NCBI GenBank assembly: GCA_022578605.1
Contig: MU394102.1
Span: forward strand, 62,001 to 126,000
Direction: 5' to 3'
DNA: 64,000 nucleotides
From: Camillea tinctor
Lineage: Eukaryota; Ascomycota; Sordariomycetes; Xylariales; Xylariaceae
How positions within the stretch are numbered: the stretch's first letter is position 1; every line of letters begins with the position of its first letter. Below the pieces are notes generated by a model. That model did not search any database, was not told where the DNA came from, and was given only the letters and a program-made list of their open reading frames with translations. Shown here piece after piece: positions 57,348 through 64,000 of the stretch. The position numbers were made by a program, and so were the translations under genes.

Positions 57348-58781
57348 ATGTTGGCAAGGAGCCAGGGTCAGAAGGGTTAGCTAGCCTAGGATCATTCTGC
57401 GATGGCAGGAAAGCCTTTTACATTAATGATGCAATGCATGGGACGAACTGATTCTGGGAAGAGACATGGCGCCGAAACTCAAGGTACGGTAAAGCATTGG
57501 GAGGAAAGTCATTACTGTTGATACATACCATCGTGTTCGTCACCATCATCATAATCATTGCTCTTGTCAAGCTCAGGGCGGGTGATGGGTTGGAAAGAAA
57601 ATGGGAGGCGGCGAGGTTTGGTTGGTTTGTGTGTGTGAGAGAGAGATAAGGTAAATTCTCCCATGTTTGATATATCCCCGGCGGCGAATATACACATACT
57701 TCTTCCCCTTAATTGCCTCCCTAGGCTTCTATGAATTTTATGTTTATATTATTCCTAGGCATGTGTTAATCTTGTGTCCTCGCTGGTGGTGATATCATGT
57801 TATATATTACCTTATTGGAGAGGTAGGTAACTACCTATGTATTAGTACCAGTTCACTCCTAGGTTAGCATCCGAAATATTGTAGCCCTGGGGCGTTATTA
57901 TGTACGAATAGAGGATGATTTGGTTGAAATAATCAGCATCCATGGTTGGGTCATAATGCCTACGCTCGTCGACGTATGGTTTTACATGTAGGCTGGGTGC
58001 TTCTACATTGCCATGTTATTTCTGGTTTAGTATTTACGGTAAGGGCTAATCACCTAACCTAGTGTAATGGGGTTGTTTGGAAACCTATCAACTTACACCA
58101 ACGATGATGATAGGTGCACGAGATATGTCATGGAAAAGGGGAATAATAATGGATACCCACCTACTTCGGATGGTTCCTTGATGAACCCCACACCGTCAAC
58201 AACCCCGCCTACCATGGATAACACCTACTAGTCTCTCTTCTGTGGTGTATACGCAATGAGGATGACGTCGTCGTTCAATCTTTTGATGTCGTGTATCGAC
58301 CTAGGGAACTAGGGGTTATGACATATAACGTGTAGGTTTATTGAGTGTTTGAAGAAGTTCGTATGCCAATGTTTAATTCTTGAATGATTTATTACATACA
58401 TGTACTACATACCTAGTCACGATGTGGTTGAATTGCATGCATGCATGTATGTATGTAGGTACACACAAAGTTTTATGCCCAGATAGATCAATAGGTCAAC
58501 TGGGGAGGAGGTATCAATACTGTGGAAAAAAAAAAAAGGTTAGCTTCTCATCTCAAATCTTTCATTTACATTAGAATTTTGTAACGGTACTTTAAAAAAA
58601 CTCTCCTTCCCTTTTTGCTTAACCTTTTTACTGTGGCAGTCGGGCGGGTATCAGATCACATACCCTTTGTACTACGTTTAGGTAACCTAGACCCTTGCTA
58701 GGACAGTCTATAGGTAACCTACATAGGTAGCAACTTCCGACAAACCCCCGCTGCCCCCGGGTTCCTCCATACGGGAGAGGG

Positions 58782-58802
58782 GAGAGAGAGAGAGAGAGAG
58801 AG
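58782..58802. repeat. GA microsatellite
   Basis: About ten GA units in intergenic DNA. Confidence 0.9.
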
Positions 58803-59673
58803 ATGGACCTTAGTACTTGATTCTGACATAAGCACACGTATAGGCAGCAAAGTGGAAGGGGTTTTGGTTTATGCATACCTAGTACGACTAAGTACTTATG
58901 AGTCTCGAGTCAATACTAATTGCCCGGTGTTCCGACTGAAAGGGTTGTCCACTGTACCTCCCTTATGAAAGGTCCCTTTAGCCCCACTGCATCTATCCGT
59001 CTATCTGCCATCCATGCCAACTTATGTACCATACCTAGGTACATATACACCTTGCATAGAGATTGATTCAAGTTCTGACCAATCCAGCCAAGCCCGCCCA
59101 TCTTACCAAGTGCCAGCCCAGTCCAGTCCAAATCTAGTAGATTAACAATCCAGCAAGAGCCAGCTCCAGGGGTTTCTTTTTTTTTGTCCTTTTCTTCTTT
59201 TATTCTTTCTTTTATTCTTCTTTTTACTTTTGGGTTTTTTGACCAACTTTACCTGCTGTGTTTTAAAAAAAAAACCCACTTACATCTTTACCTTACCCGG
59301 CCTTGTCAACATTATCCTAGTCAATGCAAATCAAGAACTCGTCATTTGAAGAAAACCTCCATCTATTTCTCCCCCCTTCCACATCATCCCTATTCCTTTT
59401 TATATATTATACTTTGAGTGAGTCGGATTTTTGAGGGTTTTTTTGATAACCCTTTCAGATTGCTCTTTTTCTTCCCTTTTGCTTGCTTTTCTTTTTCTAT
59501 TTGCTCTCTCTTCTAAAAGCCGAAGCAGAGTAAGAAAAAAAAAAGGGAGATAATAAAGAAAACAACAGTGGGATTATAAAAAGGGAAAAGGAATAGAAAA
59601 AAAAGGAGAAGGAAAAATAAAAGAAAAAAAATAAGAAAAAGTCAAAGGAAGCAAGAAAGAAAAAGGATTAAAA

Positions 59674-59690
59674 AGAGAGAGAGAGAGAGA
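59674..59690. repeat. GA microsatellite in A/G-rich leader
   Basis: About eight GA units sit inside a long purine-rich stretch (59520-59720) upstream of ncs1. Confidence 0.85.
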
Positions 59691-60024
59691 AACGGAGAAA
59701 AGTAAGGGAGAAGGGAGAAGACGAAAGGTTGAGGCTCTGGACCCTTTTTCCGTTTTAGTGGCGGGATCAAGTATTTGTTACTGTCACCGTTGCGACAACC
59801 CCACCTTGTTAACTGTCGCATCATAAACATCGCTCACACCCACACCCACGCATACGTCTACACCCACGCCCACACTCGAACCTAACGCAACAAGACAAAA
59901 TACCAGAAACATAATAAAAAAAAGAAGCAGGACAAGGAAAAAAAAAATCAGAGAGGCCAATTCTTCTGCGATACACAAAATATATATCATTGTTCAATCA
60001 CTCAACCCATTCTGACAGGCGAAT

Positions 60025-61195
60025 ATGGGAAAATCGTGAGTATTCCTCTCCCCTCTATCTCTCTATCCTCTCAAACCCCTCGCAAAAAGACCCACCAAAA
60101 AGAGCGAACGCGACAACTTCCGATGGCCCATCGGCATCTTTGTATTTTGAACGAACCACTCGCAGCTCGTCATTCTCTCTTTGCTTTCCCTCTCTCCAGT
60201 TTGCCATCTTCAATATCCGAAATGCCCCTTCGTTTTCAGCGTTCCAGTACTAGCGATGGTCGGATTGGGCTAACACGCTCTCTACCTAGTCAATCCAAGC
60301 TCTCGCAAGAGCAACTAGCCGAACTTCAGAAGTCCACTCACTTTGACAAGAAGGAACTACAGCAGTGGTATAAAGGTCAGAGAAAAAAAAAGAATATCTT
60401 CTTCTTCTTCTCCTTCTTCCTTGTTGTCACCGTCGTTATCATCACCGTCATCATCACCCTTAATCCCACCCCGAATTTGTTTGATCATCCATTCCCTTAC
60501 CTACATGCTACTTATAATATTTGCGAAACCTTTCCCATTGGTTGCCTCCTCCCGCTCCTTACCCATCGTCATGATCATCATCAAAGCCACTCTATACTCA
60601 TACTTATACTTACACTTACTTACTGGCACCCTCCTTTAGGCTTCCTGAAGGACTGCCCCTCGGGCATGCTCACCAAGGAGGAGTTCCAGAAAATATACCG
60701 CCAGTTCTTCCCGTTCGGCGATCCATCCTCCTTCGCCGATTATGTCTTTAACGTCTTCGATTCCGACAAATCCGGGTCCATCGACTTCAAGGAGTTCATC
60801 TGTGCGCTGAGCGTTACGAGTCGTGGAAAGATGGAAGACAAACTCGATTGGGCGTTCCAGTTATACGATATCGACGGTGATGGCAAGATCAGCTACGATG
60901 AAATGCTCAAGATCGTAGAGGCCATCTACAAAATGGTAAGATCAGAGCAGGCCCCTCTGTTTCCTCTGTGGCGTCCTCTACTCATCGCTAACATGCTCCC
61001 GCTCTACCTCACTAGGTCGGTTCGATGGTGAAACTCCCCGAAGACGAAGATACCCCGGAAAAACGTGTGCGCAAGATCTTCCGCATGATGGACAAGGACG
61101 AGAATGGAAGCCTAGATATGGAGGAGTTTAAAGAAGGCAGCAAACGCGATGAGACGATCGTTTCGGCACTATCCTTGTACGATGGCTTGGTGTAG
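60025..61195 (+). CDS. ncs1: Neuronal calcium sensor homolog Ncs1/frequenin
   Basis: This small EF-hand Ca2+ sensor activates phosphatidylinositol 4-kinase Pik1 in yeast and acts in Ca2+ tolerance in fungi. Exons are 60025-60035 (11 nt), 60290-60375, 60640-60935 and 61016-61195, giving exactly 190 residues, the family length. The start MGKSQSKLS is an N-myristoylation signal (Gly2, Ser6). The first EF-hand loop is degenerate ([12 protein letters not shown], with Cys-Pro), as in all NCS proteins. Loops 2-4 are intact: [24 protein letters not shown] and [12 protein letters not shown]. The C-terminus is [10 protein letters not shown]. The 331-codon frame that reads through intron 1 and part of intron 2 is an artefact. 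Identity is certain. Confidence 0.97.
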
Positions 61196-64000
61196 CCTCT
61201 GCTGTCCGTTTTTTTGTTTTTATTTAAGAGGAGGACACGAGGAAATCGATGGCCGTTAGGACAAGCGGCCAGGCACAGCACAACCGGTATGGCTTTAAAC
61301 GCAAAAGAAAAGAGCAAACATGGTGTTGATGAAGACACGTCAACCCACCCACATCGGCGGGTTGCTGTCGACCCCTTTTCTTGTTTCCCATCTCTACGCG
61401 GACGTCTCTATATCAAGAGGAAAGGATAAAATCTGGTTCTTTTATGGCCACTCTGAGAAGCTCACTTCCCTCCTTCCCCCCTCTCCCCCCTTTCCCCCTC
61501 TTGTTTTTTGTTGGTGCTCCGGACGAGTAAGGGTCAGATAACGCACAAAAACACCTGCACTGCCGTTGGTTGCCTTGTATTTGAATAAGGTGGTAGCCAA
61601 GTCAGAGCCAAGCCAGGCACAATGGGTCTTCCCGGCAGTTCGTATAGAAATCTCCCTAGGCACTTTAGCGAGATACCTCATCATGGCCATAATTCATTGT
61701 GCAAAAATAAGAAGAAAATCATGTCTGGAACCTCGATGAGCCGTGACAATCAATTTTGGCGCCTATCACATGTTGACAACATCAACATCAGCCTGAGCAT
61801 TATCATGAGGTCTTATTCCCGGCTGGCGAGGCCTCCACCTTCCATTTCCCAGTGGCCTGCCTGCTTCTGGGTATTACAGAAAAAACCGGCGCCGTGCGTG
61901 TGATGTTACGCTAAATCATTCTAGACTTGTTCCATGTTGTAGTCCCGATGTGTCCTAGGGTACCTAGTGTGTAAGTTAGATACTAGGTAAGATCGTAGTG
62001 ACCTGACGATAAGCCAGCCCTGGCTAAGGCAACGAGACCAAAGGACGGGAAGCACAGAGCAATGTTGTATTTTGATGACATCATGTCAAGGCAAGCATTA
62101 GCAGGCATGTAAGTACTAGTAGGGTTATGGATCTGGGTTAGAAGAGATGAAAGAGATCCAGTACCAAGGATATCATAGGTGTGTACCTAGGCAGCTAGGT
62201 ACATTAAGTATATACTTAAAATCTATCTAAGCATTTTAAAGTAATAAGGGAAGAGGGGGAAGACGAGGAGAGGGTAATGAGATACTTATTAGAGGCATCT
62301 TTGATAGCTATCTTGCTTAAATTTAAGTATTCGCATGTGCTCAATGGGACATGCCTATGTAAGTTAGTGCGGCAAGTCTGCTGTGCTACTATATTATAAT
62401 GCCCACAGTGGTAAAACGCAATGATTACACGTACATGATGCAGCATATCTGGCCTACATACTAGCATGTGGGTTATGTAGGTATTATGTACATTAATATG
62501 TAGGACAAGAAAGATGTACCTCTTTCGTATATGCATGTACCTCCTTGAGGTACGAATGGGCCAACTTGATATTCTTAGAAGCCTATAGTATGTACGCACG
62601 TAAATCAATCCTAAGTTTATACATAGCAAGAGCTCCTCTAACCTACATCCAGAATTTCTACGTTGCCGGTGTAGAATGAAGCGAGTGGTTTACACATCAA
62701 TTGTCAGTGACGTCATATAGAGAGAAGGGATGACAGATGTATGTAAGTACCTCCCGGGATGTAAATGGACGACCCACTTTCTCACTGGGTTCTTCCCGCG
62801 TTTTCCCCTCCTCCTCCTCCGCTCCCGCTTGCCTCTAAGTCTGTAAATTATTTCCCTAGCCGGGATCATACAAAGGATATTGACACTACTATGTACACAC
62901 ATACATATATATATATATGTACGTATCTATGTAGGTAATGTAACTAGCCTGCGCTTTATATTAATTGTTCGTATTGGAAGTATTACTTACATGTAATACC
63001 CAATTCTAAGATGTTGTAGGCTGATCTTCTTATTGAGAGAAACACAACGTTGTAATAACCCAACTAGCGGGATGTTTAGGAAGTTAACACAGCCTTACTT
63101 CTAAGGCTGTGGCATTTTATATTAAGTACCAATCTATCTAGCGCTAGTAGGTAGACAGTAGGTCAATAGTAGTAGTAGTCAGGTAGTACTATGTTTTGCA
63201 ATTTCTAATAGATTGGAGGGGTTCAGAAGGTACTACTTAGCTAGGTTAACTGCTACTAACCCTAGGTTAGCCAGTTCGATCAAAATTGATCGATGTATGA
63301 TTCAGAACTTGCATTAGCTCTTGTCCACTTTTCTTTCCTTTTTCTTTCCATACCCAGACACTTTAGCTAGCAACTATCTCCCCAGCTCTAAGGGCCTTAC
63401 CTTTACCATTTAAGACCAAAGTTCTCCTGCAGGACCTAAAGCAAAAGAACCTACCGCTGTCTCGATTCAAAATAGAACTACAAACGCTGAGATGGAAAAC
63501 ATCCATCTACTGAGAGAAATTACTAAGAAAAAAGAAACCTATCCAATGGTTATTTTTTTTATGACAAATAACATTTCGCGCGAGACATGAAAATAAATCT
63601 GAGACATATCCCCCCCTCTACCACCCTACCCACCCAATAGCTAACCCTACCACGAAGTTCGTGGAGGTGCGGTACCTAGGTAGTTGGTGGTGTTACTAAT
63701 ATTGGGGTGTACCTATTCTCAAAGCATGAGATTACCACTTTGAAGAATTATGGATTAATTCTTTAAACAAAAAAGATTAATAGCTAACGTATAGCACTTT
63801 ATAATTTGAATTTCTCTTACTGTCTAGCGTACTATTCTGTAATTCGTTATCTTCACTCGTCACTTTCATTCTGACAGTCTCTCAACCTCATTCTCGTCAC
63901 CCGGTTCTTAAAAAATAGGGGAAAAGAAAGAGAAAACTATTAAGAAAACTCTGTAAACTTGATCCTTGAGGAGCATACTGTATTATAGATCTTCCATATA
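61196..64000. other. Right-end intergenic DNA
   Basis: The first ~500 bases are ncs1 3' flank. After that the DNA is AT-rich with an AT run at 62903-62919, many TAGGTA/TACCTA words and an exact TACCTAGGTA at 63673. A 93-codon frame at 61622-61903 has no recognisable features. I see no gene or RNA gene. Confidence 0.55.

Larger units (their letters stand above)
57156..60024. other. Intergenic region between cdc45 and ncs1
   Basis: About 2.9 kb contains a G15 run (57333-57347), GA microsatellites (58782-58802, 59674-59690), a TACCTAGGTA palindrome at 59032 and long homopolymer-rich stretches from 59160 on. The last ~850 bases are probably ncs1 promoter and leader. No coding frame stands out. 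The 57512-57697 minus frame is low-complexity. Confidence 0.55.

Noticed and set aside
60036..61031. 331-codon frame covering ncs1
   Set aside because: It reads through introns. The four-exon model gives the exact 190-residue NCS family protein with all EF hands.

Overview
The window reads as ordinary gene-rich euchromatin from a filamentous ascomycete. Introns are short, with GTRWGT-type donors, CTAAC/CTGAC branch points and YAG acceptors. Coding exons are GC-moderate, and intergenic DNA is AT-rich with many homopolymer runs. Gene content (fungal Sec1 with a proline-rich tail, a LaeA-like methyltransferase, a Pmp3-type protein with a long tail, TAO3, URB1, a VAMP7-like longin SNARE) points to Pezizomycotina. 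Sordariomycetes, possibly Xylariales, is my best guess, but that placement is inference only.

Layout. At the left edge is most of a minus-strand NADPH-cytochrome P450 reductase (42-1826, C-terminus cut off by the window), followed by about 4 kb of AT-rich non-coding DNA. Next come TAO3/Furry (5975-14258, +), convergent with the U5 snRNP protein Dib1 (15474-16209, -). Dib1 shares a 560-bp divergent promoter with URB1 (16770-20243, +). A pyrimidine-rich leader precedes a putative eIF4E-binding protein (22579-25053, +), which converges on Sec1 (27150-29594, -). Then follow a G-patch protein (30836-31546, -), a short-chain dehydrogenase with a lysine-rich coiled-coil tail (32031-33299, +), a small serine-rich unknown (34289-35008, +), a VAMP7-type R-SNARE (35915-36850, -) and the mitochondrial RNA helicase Suv3 (37468-39849, +). 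The right part holds a fungal protein of unknown function (40588-43017, +), a Pmp3-family protein (43709-44518, -), Prp22 (45728-49321, +), a JmjC protein (49706-51307, -), a LaeA-like methyltransferase (51968-53183, -), Cdc45 (54457-57155, +) and Ncs1/frequenin (60025-61195, +). The last 2.8 kb shows no gene.

The genes are mostly housekeeping: RNA processing (Dib1, Prp22, Suv3, URB1, G-patch), replication (Cdc45), exocytosis and vacuole traffic (Sec1, VAMP7-like), Ca2+ signalling (Ncs1), polarity (TAO3) and translation control (eIF4E-binding protein). There is no sign of an operon-like or biosynthetic cluster, transposon, RNA gene or CRISPR array. I did not find a clearly new system. The observations most worth checking are: an intergenic 10-bp palindrome (TACCTAGGTA) present far above chance; a possible 3-nt microexon in dib1; a 14-nt exon in the methyltransferase gene; an in-frame ORF ending in UAG-CAG just upstream of the unknown 669-aa protein; several start-overlapping upstream ORFs; and a PPSY motif on the Pmp3 tail. 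All exon boundaries were assigned by eye from splice signals and protein-family fit.
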